From Tateyamaria sp947503385 (GTDB lineage Bacteria > Pseudomonadota > Alphaproteobacteria > Rhodobacterales > Rhodobacteraceae), in the NCBI RefSeq assembly GCF_051195235.1, contig NZ_JBNFZM010000007.1, positions 1 through 64,000 of the forward strand: a stretch of 64,000 nucleotides of DNA, given 5' to 3'. Shown piece by piece: positions 15,452-24,163 of the stretch (the stretch's first letter is position 1; the number at the start of each line of letters is the position of its first letter). Under the pieces are notes generated by a model. That model was not told the DNA's origin. It saw only the letters and a program-made list of their open reading frames with translations, and did not search any database. Both the position numbers and the translations under genes were made by a program.

Positions 15452-16283
15452 TTTGCCCATCGCTCGGGTGCCGACCCGCCCAGGCGCAAAGGCCGACATT
15501 GCCGTAAGCGCAATTCAGCGTTGGAATTCGGACATTCAATCCGCTGGGTCAGACAAAGACGAAGCAACGATCTCGATCCTGGACCCGATCGGCGCAGATT
15601 GGTTTGGCGATGGTGTGACGGCCAAGCGTATCGCGGGTGCGTTGCGCAACATTGGGGATCGTGACGTCGTCGTGTCGATCAACAGCCCCGGCGGTGATTT
15701 CTTTGAAGGGCTGGCAATTTACAACCTGTTAAACGAACATCCGGGCGCCGTGACGATCAAGATCCTTGGTCTCGCCGCTTCGGCCGCGTCCATCATTGCG
15801 ATGGCAGGTGACAAAATCCAGATTTCACGCGCGGCCTTTCTGATGATCCACAACACATGGGTTCTTGCCGCAGGGGATCGTCATGCGTTCCGCGAGGTCG
15901 CGGATTGGCTTGAACCCTTCGACGCGGCGGCGGCCGAGGTCTATCACGCCCGGAGCGGGATCGCTGAAAAAGAGATCGCGACCATGCTCGACAAGGAAAC
16001 GTGGATCGGCGGGACCGAAGCCGTCGACTTGGGCCTTGCGGATGCGATCCTTGGCGACGATGCCATTGCAGGCGGCGCACAGAACAACACAAAAGACAAC
16101 CCAGTCGCGGCCACGCGTCAGGTTGATCTTTTGTTGGCCCGTCAGGGCGTCACGAGATCGGAACGGCGGTCGCTAATCGCCGGTCTGAAAGGGGGCACGC
16201 AAGACGCTGCCCCATCCGGTACGCCGCGCGCTGCCGTTGCAGAGTTGGCGCAGACCGCGCTGGACAAACTGAACTCCATCTAA
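15438..16283 (+). CDS. ClpP-like prohead protease
   Basis: 281 residues from the ATG at 15438 (14-bp overlap with the portal gene). The ClpP/S49-like core has VVVSINSPGGDFFEGLAIYN, the Ser nucleophile region GLAASAASIIAMAG and the His in AAFLMIHNTW. This serine protease matures the prohead by removing the capsid scaffold-like domain. The C-terminal 60 residues are a loosely structured extension. Confidence 0.93.
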   Translation: MTKRDLPIARVPTRPGAKADIAVSAIQRWNSDIQSAGSDKDEATISILDPIGADWFGDGVTAKRIAGALRNIGDRDVVVSINSPGGDFFEGLAIYNLLNEHPGAVTIKILGLAASAASIIAMAGDKIQISRAAFLMIHNTWVLAAGDRHAFREVADWLEPFDAAAAEVYHARSGIAEKEIATMLDKETWIGGTEAVDLGLADAILGDDAIAGGAQNNTKDNPVAATRQVDLLLARQGVTRSERRSLIAGLKGGTQDAAPSGTPRAAVAELAQTALDKLNSI

Positions 16284-16294
16284 CGAGGTAAGCT

Positions 16295-17596
16295 ATGAAA
16301 AAGCTTTCAATGCCCGCCATTTCTTTGGCGGCACTTGCAGCCGCGCGCCCGGACTCCATTCTTGGCCAAGTTCGCAACGAAGGAACCGGCGACCCGGAAA
16401 CGCTGCTGAAGACTGTCGAACAAAAACTCGACACGCTTAACGGCGAAGTGAAACAGACGGCCGAGAATGCCCTGAACGAGGCAAAAAGGGCTGGTGAGGT
16501 TTCCGCCGAAACCAAGGCTGCGGCTGACAAGCTGCTGTCTGAACAAACGGCGACCATGAAAGTCGTCAACGAACTGAAGGAGATGCTCGAAGGTCTGGAC
16601 ACAAAGGTGCTGGACGTTTCGCAGCAGGTGGCCGAAGGCAACAAGGGCGGTGGTGCCAAGCCCATGACCCTTGGCCAAGCCATTGTGCAAAACGAAAGGG
16701 TCAAATCCTTTACCGGCGGCACGATGTCGATCGATGTGGCCAACGCGATCACAACTGCGGCCGGATCCGGTGGCGGGCTGATCTACCACGAAGAAGAGCG
16801 TGACCCGGTACGGATGCCGCGCCGCCGCCTGATGGTGCGTGGCCTGTTGACGCCCGCAAGTGTCGGGTCCGACCAGGTGCACTACCGTCGTCAGGTACTG
16901 CGCACGGACGGAACAGGCATGGTCGCCGAAGGTGCACCAAGTGGGCCGTCGGAATTCGGCTGGGAAAAGTCAGTCGAGCGCGTCAAGAAGGTGGCCACGC
17001 ACACCAACCTGAGCGAAGAGGCTCTGGCAGATGCGGATCAACTGCAGTCGGAAATTGACGGCGAACTGCGCTACCTGATCGACCTCGAAGAGGAACGCCA
17101 GATCGTCGCGGGCGATGGTTTGGGCGAGAACCTGACAGGCCTTTTGCCCGCAGCACCAGCATTTGCCGCCCCGGCAGGTCTGCCGAACGTCAACCACGTT
17201 GACCGTCTGCGCCTTGGTATCCTTCAAATCACTCTGGAAGACTACATGGCAACAGAGTTCCTGCTGAACCCAACCGACTGGACCGCCATCGAGCTGCTGA
17301 AAGTTGGCGGCACGGACAATCGCTACATCTACGGGAACCCCGGTGTTCAGGGCACGCCGGTACTGTGGGGCAAGGGCGTGATCGAGTCCAATTCGATGTC
17401 TTCAGGCGAATGGCTGGCCGGGGATTTTCCGATGGCCGCGACGTTCTACGATCGCAACCAGACCGAAGTCATCATGTCGACCGAACATGACCAGAACTTC
17501 ATCGAAGACATGATCACGGTGAAGGCCCGCAAGCGTGTTGCTCTGGCGATCAAGCGCGCCCTTGCCATGGTCAAAGGGGACTTCGTTTTCGCGTAA
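16295..17596 (+). CDS. HK97-family major capsid protein
   Basis: 433 residues. Residues about 25-120 form a coiled coil (KTVEQKLDTLNGEVKQ and following) equivalent to the delta/scaffold domain of HK97 gp5 that the protease removes. The capsid fold follows, with VHYRRQVLRTDGTGMV, KVATHTNLSEEALADADQL, the E-loop/spine region and a C-terminal YDRNQTEVIMSTEHDQNF. A hairpin with a T-run lies 25 bp downstream. Confidence 0.95.
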   Translation: MKKLSMPAISLAALAAARPDSILGQVRNEGTGDPETLLKTVEQKLDTLNGEVKQTAENALNEAKRAGEVSAETKAAADKLLSEQTATMKVVNELKEMLEGLDTKVLDVSQQVAEGNKGGGAKPMTLGQAIVQNERVKSFTGGTMSIDVANAITTAAGSGGGLIYHEEERDPVRMPRRRLMVRGLLTPASVGSDQVHYRRQVLRTDGTGMVAEGAPSGPSEFGWEKSVERVKKVATHTNLSEEALADADQLQSEIDGELRYLIDLEEERQIVAGDGLGENLTGLLPAAPAFAAPAGLPNVNHVDRLRLGILQITLEDYMATEFLLNPTDWTAIELLKVGGTDNRYIYGNPGVQGTPVLWGKGVIESNSMSSGEWLAGDFPMAATFYDRNQTEVIMSTEHDQNFIEDMITVKARKRVALAIKRALAMVKGDFVFA

Positions 17597-17620
17597 TCCG
17601 CGCGAACACGACGCAACATA

Positions 17621-17645
17621 CGGCGGCCTTCTGGTCGCCGTTTTT
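17621..17645 (+). terminator. Hairpin with T-run after the capsid gene
   Basis: CGGCGGCC, TTCT loop, GGTCGCCG and TTTTT. It lies inside the late operon between capsid and connector genes, so it probably acts as a partial terminator that keeps capsid mRNA in excess over downstream genes. Confidence 0.7.
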
Positions 17646-17658
17646 ACAGGAGACGACC

Positions 17659-18216
17659 ATGTTCGTAAAATGCTTGTCGACGGCCCACACGTCCGTCCAG
17701 ACCTTCCGGTTCGGTGTCATCTACGACATTGACGAAAAGAACCCGAAAGTGATGAAACACGTTCGCCCGCTTTTGGATCGCGATCCACCGCTACTGAAAG
17801 CGATGACCAAGGCCGAGGTCCAGAAAGATCGGAAGAAGGCCGAGAAGCTGGCAAACGCACAAGCCAACGCACCGGATGCTGCGGCGACAGCAGCCGATTT
17901 GCGGACGGCGCTGAAATCGGCGCAGACCGGCGAAGCCAAGGCGCTGGAGGAGGCCGGGGATGCCCAAGCGAAATTGTCAGAAGTGCAAGATGATTTAGCG
18001 GTTTTGATTGCCAAGCTTGCCGAGTCGGAACAGGTTCGGATCGACGAGGCAACGCAAGCCATGGCTGATCTCGAGGCAGTCAAAAACGAGCGCGACGCAG
18101 CACTCGAACGCGCAGACAAAGTTGCTTCTGATCTCGAAGCGCTGGTGCGGGCGGTGGAGAATGAAAAGTCCGAAGTATCGGGGAAGGCCGACGGCAATAA
18201 GGCTGCTAAGACGTGA
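17659..18216 (+). CDS. Coiled-coil head-region protein
   Basis: 185 residues with an AGGAGA-type site upstream. The first 45 residues look globular (VQTFRFGVIYDIDEKNPKVM). From about residue 50 to 175 it is a long Ala/Lys/Glu coiled coil (KAEKLANAQANAPDAAATAA, ALERADKVASDLEALVRAVE). It lies between capsid and connector genes. It could be a capsid decoration or connector-assembly protein; I do not recognise the family. Confidence 0.7.
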   Translation: MFVKCLSTAHTSVQTFRFGVIYDIDEKNPKVMKHVRPLLDRDPPLLKAMTKAEVQKDRKKAEKLANAQANAPDAAATAADLRTALKSAQTGEAKALEEAGDAQAKLSEVQDDLAVLIAKLAESEQVRIDEATQAMADLEAVKNERDAALERADKVASDLEALVRAVENEKSEVSGKADGNKAAKT

Positions 18217-18515
18217 GCCAATTGATCCCGGCGGACGTCAAGCCGCAATGCAATGTCGCCCTGAACCATAACGGCGACGACGTTTTGTTGCAGTCATATA
18301 TCGACGCCGCCGAAGCGCATGTGGTGCGGTATGTTCGTCGGGATCTCGACAGTGAATTCCCCAGCGGCTGGCCTGCCGACATCCTGCAGGCCGTCCGGCT
18401 TTTGGTCGCGCACTACTACCGATTCCGCGAGGCGGCGGTGATTGCCGCGACCGCATCAGAGGTTCCGATGGGCGTCAAGGCCTTGCTGGAACCACACCGA
18501 AACTTCTGTGAGTGA
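18213..18515 (+). CDS. gp6-like head-tail connector
   Basis: 100 residues from a GTG that overlaps the previous stop. The helical pattern LLQSYIDAAEAHVVRYVRRD, then WPADILQAVRLLVAHYYRFR and VPMGVKALLEPHR is the HK97 gp6-like connector signature (PHGVxALLxPxR). It forms a ring below the portal that links head and tail. Confidence 0.88.
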   Translation: MSQLIPADVKPQCNVALNHNGDDVLLQSYIDAAEAHVVRYVRRDLDSEFPSGWPADILQAVRLLVAHYYRFREAAVIAATASEVPMGVKALLEPHRNFCE

Positions 18516-18532
18516 ACGAAAGGACCATCACA

Positions 18533-18715
18533 ATGTTCAAAGCAACCAGGGGCTTCGTCGGGAAGCCAAACGATAGCGGCAATCGCAAGCGCTATGAAGT
18601 CGGGGATACCGTCGACGCGGCCGATGTTGCAGACGGCAAAACGCTTCAATGCGTCGAAGAGGTGGCCGATGACGTCGCCAAGCCTTCGGGCAACAAGCCT
18701 GCGAAAGCGGGCTGA
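18533..18715 (+). CDS. Small head-tail region protein
   Basis: 60 residues from the ATG at 18533, chosen over the GTG at 18512 because of the AAAGGA site just upstream. It has a beta-rich first half (RGFVGKPNDSGNRKRYEVGD) and an acidic middle, ending in a Lys/Ala-rich tail. Small proteins of this size occur between connector and head-closure genes; I cannot name the family. Confidence 0.65.
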   Translation: MFKATRGFVGKPNDSGNRKRYEVGDTVDAADVADGKTLQCVEEVADDVAKPSGNKPAKAG

Positions 18716-18721
18716 TCTGTT

Positions 18722-19066
18722 ATGCAGGCAGGGCGATTGAACACGCCGTTGACGTTCGAAGAGAGTGTCAACGTCAGCAACGGGGCGGGGGGCTATGAAA
18801 CTGCCTGGACACCCCGTTTCGATCGCAAAGCGGAATTCACCGTCCGGCCGCAAAGTGTCAACGATGATGCGCAGGTGGGCGGTCACATGACGCAAGTGCC
18901 AGATTACCTGTGCAAAGTTCGCGCCGATGATGACACCCTACAGGTGCGCGCAGGCTGGCGGGTCAAATCTCTTGATGGGCGCGTGTTTGCGGTTCGATCC
19001 GCAGCGTTCCCGGATATACGCGACAACAGCATCAGTATGGTGCTGCAGGAGGGGCAACCGACATGA
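18722..19066 (+). CDS. Phage head-closure (head-tail adaptor) protein
   Basis: 114 residues. MQAGRLNTPLTFEES is the standard opening of SPP1 gp16/HK97-type adaptors (start with a short G-x-L strand), followed by ETAWTPRFDRKAEFTVRP and VRAGWRVKSLDGRVFAVRSA, ending at the D-x-R-x-x-S-I-S-M strand. It closes the connector after DNA packaging. It is coupled to the next gene by an ATGA overlap. Confidence 0.88.
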   Translation: MQAGRLNTPLTFEESVNVSNGAGGYETAWTPRFDRKAEFTVRPQSVNDDAQVGGHMTQVPDYLCKVRADDDTLQVRAGWRVKSLDGRVFAVRSAAFPDIRDNSISMVLQEGQPT

Positions 19067-19488
19067 GCCGTGCGCGGGGGTTCAGAGGGGCGCGCCGCCG
19101 CGCAAAGGCGCGACCGGGTCTTTTGGACAAGGTGACGGTTGACGCGATCGGGGACACGGTGGACGCAGTCCATGGGGCGGGGCGCGCGAACATTGCTGCT
19201 ATGGTCAAACGTCGCTCGGGCCTGTTGCGCCGTCGGTATTCCAAAACTGTGCGCAAAGCCAAGCAGACTGGTTTGGTCGGGTACATTACACGCTCTGCAC
19301 GGAGGGCGGCGTTCTACGCCCGTTTCGTGCATGACGGGACGCGGTACACAAGCGCTCGACCGTTCCATGATTTGGCGGTGGCAGAGCAGGCGCCGAAACA
19401 CAAGCGCCGGATGCGACGTGCCCTGAGTTTGGCGGCTGGGCCGTCAAGTCTTGGCCGCAATGGTCGGGGCCGGGTGCGCGGGGTCTGA
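19063..19488 (+). CDS. HK97 gp10-like tail completion protein
   Basis: 141 residues, very basic at the N-terminus. The gp10-like core is visible in KRRSGLLRRRYSKTV, GLVGYITRSARRAAFYARFV and HDGTRYTSARPFHDLAV (the R-P-F motif near the end is typical). It ends in a basic Arg/Gly-rich tail. It joins the tail tube to the head-closure ring. Confidence 0.85.
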   Translation: MSRARGFRGARRRAKARPGLLDKVTVDAIGDTVDAVHGAGRANIAAMVKRRSGLLRRRYSKTVRKAKQTGLVGYITRSARRAAFYARFVHDGTRYTSARPFHDLAVAEQAPKHKRRMRRALSLAAGPSSLGRNGRGRVRGV

Positions 19489-19489
19489 G

Positions 19490-19909
19490 ATGACAATCCA
19501 GCAACAATGGCCATTGCAACAGGCTGTGTGGCAGAGGCTGACCGACGCCTTGATGGGGCAGGGCATAGGCGGGGCTGACGTTCCCGTGTTTGACCATGTT
19601 CCACGCGAACCTGAACGCCTACACGTGCGCATCGACGGTTTTCTTGTTGTGCCGCACGCCACAAAGGCCGGTCGGCGCGGTCGGCATGAATTCAGTGTGC
19701 ACGTTTTTGACGACAGCACAGGCGACGTGACCGGGCGCGGGGGTGAGAATGTCGCCCGCCTGCAGCCCATTGTCGTCGCCGCACTCGAGGATTGGTTCCC
19801 GTTACCAGGCGCGACGGGGATCGAACATATCAGCAGCAACAGCGCCGCAGACGATGATCCGCTGAACCAGCACAGGATCAGCCGGTTTTCAACACACATA
19901 GGAGACTGA
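19490..19909 (+). CDS. DUF3168 tail completion (terminator) protein
   Basis: 139 residues from the ATG at 19490. WPLQQAVWQRLTDALMGQGI, VPVFDHVPREPERLHVRIDG and RHEFSVHVFDDSTGD follow the DUF3168 pattern, the gpU/gp17-like tail terminator family. It would cap the tail tube. The gene sits between the gp10-like gene and the tail tube gene, as in HK97-type and GTA-like clusters. Confidence 0.85.
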   Translation: MTIQQQWPLQQAVWQRLTDALMGQGIGGADVPVFDHVPREPERLHVRIDGFLVVPHATKAGRRGRHEFSVHVFDDSTGDVTGRGGENVARLQPIVVAALEDWFPLPGATGIEHISSNSAADDDPLNQHRISRFSTHIGD

Positions 19910-19910
19910 C

Positions 19911-20321
19911 ATGGGTCAGGGAGTGAATCAAAAGGACCTTCTGGTCAAAATCGATGACGGTACGGGAACGATGGTCGAGATCCCATATCAGGGTGAGGCC
20001 GAATTCAACACCGGCAAGGAAACGCAAGTATCCCGCACCAAAAACGGCGCGCACCCATACCAGACCGAAGCGGGTGCAACGCTGACCTTTTCATTTGAGA
20101 AGGAACGCCCCGCGCTGACCATCCACACGCGTCTGCGTACTCTGTCGGAAACGGGTGAGCTGGTTGCGGTCGAGTACGGTGACAAGAACACAGGCGGCGA
20201 GATGCGTTCCGGGAGCGCTTCTGTTTCGCTTGGTGCCGAAACGGCTGGCACGGAAGGTGTCATTTCGCAAAGCGTCAGCCTGGGCTTTGTCGATGATCCG
20301 GTTCCGGGGATCACAGCCTGA
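19911..20321 (+). CDS. Major tail tube protein
   Basis: 136 residues. VNQKDLLVKIDDGTGTMVEI and the strands ATLTFSFEKERPAL and GVISQSVSLGFVDDPVPG match the TP901-1/GTA-type major tail protein fold. The protein polymerises into the tail tube. It overlaps the next gene as TGATG. Confidence 0.88.
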   Translation: MGQGVNQKDLLVKIDDGTGTMVEIPYQGEAEFNTGKETQVSRTKNGAHPYQTEAGATLTFSFEKERPALTIHTRLRTLSETGELVAVEYGDKNTGGEMRSGSASVSLGAETAGTEGVISQSVSLGFVDDPVPGITA

Positions 20322-20698
20322 TGCGGGATGGTCTGTCGATTACTCTTGGGGGGGCCTCATATGCAATGAGGCCTTCCTATGGTTCGATGCGGGACATCGA
20401 AGAACGGACCACCATGACGGTGCCCGAACTTCTGGACCTTGTCCTGGCGCAGCGCTTGAAGATGTACGAGGCCGTTTTGATTGTCTGGTACGCCTGCGAG
20501 TCTGCAGGTGAAGGTTTTTCCGGCGTGGATGCTCTTGGGGATGCGCTGTTCGAAGAGCGTTTGACCAGCCTGCCTTTGCGCACGTCGCTATGCAAGTTTC
20601 TGCTGGCGTGCAGCTATGCGCCGCCAGAGGCAAAAAAAAAGTTCGACGAAGAGGTGGCCCCGATGCTGGGGCTGTTCGATCAGCCGACGACTGGTTGA
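20321..20698 (+). CDS. GTA-type tail assembly chaperone
   Basis: 125 residues. MRDGLSITLGGASYAMRPSY, then RDIEERTTMTVPELLDLVLA fits the GTA gp10-like chaperone family (TAC), which coats the tape measure during tail assembly. Near its 3' end there is an in-frame A-AAA-AAG heptamer (20635-20641), the dnaX-type slippery sequence. A -1 shift there would fuse it to the frame that continues to 20826. Confidence 0.85.
   Translation: MRDGLSITLGGASYAMRPSYGSMRDIEERTTMTVPELLDLVLAQRLKMYEAVLIVWYACESAGEGFSGVDALGDALFEERLTSLPLRTSLCKFLLACSYAPPEAKKKFDEEVAPMLGLFDQPTTG
20635..20641 (+). other. Programmed -1 frameshift slippery site
   Basis: AAAAAAG read as A-AAA-AAG in the chaperone frame, within a run of nine A. 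A GCCCC/GGGGC hairpin (20657-20672) starts 15 bases downstream. The -1 frame is open from before the site to 20826. Confidence 0.65.
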
Positions 20699-20826
20699 CC
20701 ACGACGTATTCGTTTGCGGTGGTCCAGATGAACTGGGCACCGACTGAGTTCTGGCGGTCCACTCCAAAGGAGTTTTGGGCCGCTTTTGCCATGTTCAAGA
20801 AAAAGGCTGAGGCACAGCAAAAATGA
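20641..20826 (+). CDS. Frameshift-made C-terminal part of the tail chaperone
   Basis: The -1 frame after the slippery site encodes about 61 residues ending in MNWAPTEFWRSTPKEFWAAF and a Lys/Gln-rich tail. The W-x-P-x-E-F-W and T-P-x-E-F-W pattern is that of the short chaperone partner (TIGR02216-like) found right before the tape measure in GTA-type clusters. It may be made as a fusion by frameshift (like lambda gpGT) or start internally at ATG 20728, which would give only 32 residues. Confidence 0.7.
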   Translation, partial: VRRRGGPDAGAVRSADDWLTTTYSFAVVQMNWAPTEFWRSTPKEFWAAFAMFKKKAEAQQK

Positions 20827-23798
20827 CGACCGAAAGAATTCTGACGGAATACACCGCTGACACCCGCGGCTTTCGTCGGGGTGCACGCGAGTATGACCGC
20901 ACGCTGGCCCGCCAAGAACGGCTGGTTAACCAGCGTCTCGGACGCATCGACCAACGGTGGGAGCGTTCGACGCGGAGCATTCTGAACCAACGTACCGCCC
21001 TTGTTGGATTGGGTTCGGTTGTTTCGGGCACCGCACTGTCGCAACTGCGGTCTTATGCAGAAGGGTGGCGCGACGTAGAGCGTCGCCTGACATCGATCGG
21101 CGAGACATCCGAAGCCTCACAACGGAAATTGGTCGACGTGGCCTTGCGAACCCGCAGCGCGATCAGCGGCACCGCTGCAGCCATCCAGCGGTTGTCCAAA
21201 TCCACGGGCGATGATCTCGACACGACGTCGCGCCGCGTAGAGACGTTGCAGAAGCTCTTGGCTTCTGCCGGATCTAGCGGAACTGAGCGCGCATCCGTGT
21301 CGTTGCAGCTCGGTCAGGCGCTTCAATCCGGGGTGTTGTCCGGTGACGAATTCCGGTCCATCCGTGAGAACGCCCCGGTTGAATTCCTCGACGCACTTGC
21401 ACAGTCGGCCGGGATCACCCGTCAGGAACTGAAAGAGTTTGCCGAAGACCAGTTGTTGACCACCGACATCGTTCTGGACGCCCTCGACAATCTGGCCAGT
21501 ACGGCAGACCAAAAGTTTGGATCGTTGTCCGTTTCGGGCGAAGAGGCGTTTAATGTTCTGACCACGGGCTTGACGGTCTACGCCGGTAACGTCGACGAGG
21601 CGTTGGGTGCGACTGACGCGATCAATGGTGTCTTGGTGACGCTTGGCCGACTTCTGAGCGATGCGGGTGCCGGTGCCGAGACTTTTGCCCAGATCCTCGC
21701 AGTGGCAGGCACCGTCGCGTTGACCGTTGCCGGAAACCGTGGTGTTGGCGCAGTGACGGCGGCATTCGTTGCATCCGCACAGGCGCGGCGAACAGCGGTG
21801 GCAGTGGCCAAGGAAGAGGCAACGCAGTCGCGCGCAAATCTCGCTCAATATCGCGCCGAAAAGGACGCGGCGGATGCGCGTGTCAGGGCCGCACAGGCAG
21901 ACATACGCACACGCGCCCAACAAGGGCGCGTCACTAAGGCATCGAGGCTCGAATTGGAACGTGCCCAACGCGGGCAGGTACGTGCCGCCACGGCACTGAC
22001 GGGCGCGCAGACGTCAGCATTGGCGACCACGCGCGCGTTGACCGCGGCACAAGGCCAGTTGTCTATCAAAACGCGTCTTGCGACGCTGAGAACACGAGCA
22101 TTGACCAACGCGATGGCTTTTTTCGGCGGTCCAATTGGGTTGGCCATCACCGCGATCGCAGGTGGGCTTGCCATTATGTCCGCCCGCACGGCGGCGGCTG
22201 AGCGGGCGACCAGCGCCTTGAAAGGTCGTGTTGATAGTCTCGCAGCTGCCTATGCGACAGCAGGCGGCAACCTGGACAAAATGCGCGCATCGATCGCCGG
22301 AATATCCATCGCTCAGGCGACCAAAGAGGCCCGCGACCTGCAACAAGCGCTGGCACGTGCGCAGCAAAGTGCGCAAGGGGAACTATCGAAGCCGTTCCTC
22401 CAGAACTTGCAGCGCCTGCGACCCGAAGTTTTTGATGTGGTTCGTGCGTTTGCCGAAGGCGAAACGTCGGCAAAAGAGTTTCGTGACGCTATGAATGAAT
22501 TGGCTACCGCAGGTGGTGGCGAATTGGCAAACCTGGTGCTTATCGCAGAAGATGTAGTCAAGGATCTTTTGGCCGCTGCAGATGCGTCGCAGCTCGCTGA
22601 CGATCAGTTGGCTCTTCTGACCGCAACCGGGGAAGAGCTTCGCAAGATTATTCAGCGGCTGACCGGCGACGCCGAAGCCTTTGGCGACACTGACATGTCA
22701 GGTGGCATTTCCGAAGCTGCTGATGAGGCAAACAGACTGGCGTTTAACCTCGCCAACGCCCTCAAACTGTCCAACGATGTTTCCACACGTGTCATTCGGA
22801 AAGGTGTTGCGAGTGGCGCGCTTCCGCCGCAGGCGATCGGAGACGCCGCGCAAACAGACGCAGAAAAGGCCATTACAGATCGGGCGTTGGCCAGCATCGT
22901 GAATGGCCGGAACCAACGGTCACGTTCTGGCGGTCGTAGCGGCGGCGCGGGACGGCTCGCGAGGGAAGAGCGCGATCTTGCGGCCGCACGGGCATTGCTT
23001 GCCGAGAATGGCCAACGCGCACTCTTCATCGAAGAGTCGATGAATGCGGAGCGGGAACGCCTGCGTGAACTTCTGCCCGCCCTTCGGGAACTTGGACTTT
23101 CCCAGGCTGACGCGCAGCGGGTGATCAACTCGGAATTGGTCAGATACGAAAAAACACTGAAAGACGTCGGACAGACCGGCACGGAAACCTTTGAGACCAT
23201 TGCAGAAGACATGTTCTCGATCGTCCAAAGCGCCGACAACTTGAGCGATGCGATCGGCGGGATAAAAGACCGCCTTTTGCAACTGGCCAATGACCGCGCT
23301 TTTGATCTTTTGCGGGAACAGTTTGCAAGTCTGGAGATAAATTCTGGCCAAAGTGGCAGGGGCTTGGGTGCTTTTGTAAAAAAGTTTTTTGGTTTGGAAG
23401 CGGCAACAGGGGGGCTGATCCGCGGCCCCGGCACTGCCACGTCCGACAGTATTCCGGCGCGGCTGTCAGATGGTGAGTTCGTTGTGCGCGCACGTTCTGT
23501 CACCCCCCGGACGCTACCACTGTTGCACGCCATCAACTCGGGGGTGACGGTGCCGCGCTTTGCGCAAGGCGGGCTGGTTTCGACGATGCCCCCTCCGGCC
23601 ATCTCGGGTTCGCCGCTTTTGAACGTCGAGATCCACAATCACGCCACGTCTGCACGCGTCGAGGCACAACCGACACCGGATGGTCAGGGGCTGAAAGTTC
23701 TTGTCATAGACGCCGTCGCAGAAGGGTTGCTGTCTGGCCGTTTGGACCGGCCGATGAATTCTGTGTTCGGGCTTCGACGTCAGGCGCGGGGGACGTAA
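20823..23798 (+). CDS. Tape measure protein
   Basis: 991 residues, the longest helical tail protein, coupled by ATGA. The first 300 residues hold the conserved tape-measure region (RRLTSIGETSEASQRKLVDV, SGDEFRSIRENAPVEFLDAL). Two hydrophobic stretches (about 285-320 and 432-455, FFGGPIGLAITAIAGGLAIM) are the expected membrane-inserting parts. A long Ala/Arg/Gln coiled coil lies between them. The C-terminus has a Gly-rich GGLIRGPGTATSDSIPARLS motif common in GTA-like tape measures. It sets tail length. Confidence 0.93.
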   Translation: MTTERILTEYTADTRGFRRGAREYDRTLARQERLVNQRLGRIDQRWERSTRSILNQRTALVGLGSVVSGTALSQLRSYAEGWRDVERRLTSIGETSEASQRKLVDVALRTRSAISGTAAAIQRLSKSTGDDLDTTSRRVETLQKLLASAGSSGTERASVSLQLGQALQSGVLSGDEFRSIRENAPVEFLDALAQSAGITRQELKEFAEDQLLTTDIVLDALDNLASTADQKFGSLSVSGEEAFNVLTTGLTVYAGNVDEALGATDAINGVLVTLGRLLSDAGAGAETFAQILAVAGTVALTVAGNRGVGAVTAAFVASAQARRTAVAVAKEEATQSRANLAQYRAEKDAADARVRAAQADIRTRAQQGRVTKASRLELERAQRGQVRAATALTGAQTSALATTRALTAAQGQLSIKTRLATLRTRALTNAMAFFGGPIGLAITAIAGGLAIMSARTAAAERATSALKGRVDSLAAAYATAGGNLDKMRASIAGISIAQATKEARDLQQALARAQQSAQGELSKPFLQNLQRLRPEVFDVVRAFAEGETSAKEFRDAMNELATAGGGELANLVLIAEDVVKDLLAAADASQLADDQLALLTATGEELRKIIQRLTGDAEAFGDTDMSGGISEAADEANRLAFNLANALKLSNDVSTRVIRKGVASGALPPQAIGDAAQTDAEKAITDRALASIVNGRNQRSRSGGRSGGAGRLAREERDLAAARALLAENGQRALFIEESMNAERERLRELLPALRELGLSQADAQRVINSELVRYEKTLKDVGQTGTETFETIAEDMFSIVQSADNLSDAIGGIKDRLLQLANDRAFDLLREQFASLEINSGQSGRGLGAFVKKFFGLEAATGGLIRGPGTATSDSIPARLSDGEFVVRARSVTPRTLPLLHAINSGVTVPRFAQGGLVSTMPPPAISGSPLLNVEIHNHATSARVEAQPTPDGQGLKVLVIDAVAEGLLSGRLDRPMNSVFGLRRQARGT

Positions 23799-23800
23799 CC

Positions 23801-24163
23801 ATGCCCGACTGGCCAGAAACATTTCCCAGACCCCTTTTTGATCCGCTGGTTATGGAAGGACCGGCCGGGGCCGTACTTCGGACGGAAATGGACAGTGGCC
23901 CAGCCAAACAGCGGCCGCGCTTTACGTCTGCCCCGCAGGCGTTTTCGGTGGAGTTTCGGCCGATGACAGAAACCCAAATTTCGGCCTTCGAAGCCTTCTA
24001 CCGCTTCGACCTGACCATGGGTGCGCTGGACTTCAACATGCCGCATCCGATTTACGAGACCGCCGGTCGGTTCCGCATCGTGCAAACTGGCGTGCCGTAT
24101 TCTGTCACGCCGATCGGAAAAGACGCCTACAGCCTGACGACCACAATGGAGCTGTTGCCATGA
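23801..24163 (+). CDS. Minor tail protein, tip region
   Basis: 120 residues. MPDWPETFPRPLFDPLVMEG opens a compact beta-rich protein (FSVEFRPMTETQISAFEAFY, AGRFRIVQTGVPYSVTPIGK). It lies between the tape measure and the DUF1833 gene, where distal-tail adaptors are normally encoded. The family is not one I can name. It ends in an ATGA overlap. Confidence 0.72.
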   Translation: MPDWPETFPRPLFDPLVMEGPAGAVLRTEMDSGPAKQRPRFTSAPQAFSVEFRPMTETQISAFEAFYRFDLTMGALDFNMPHPIYETAGRFRIVQTGVPYSVTPIGKDAYSLTTTMELLP

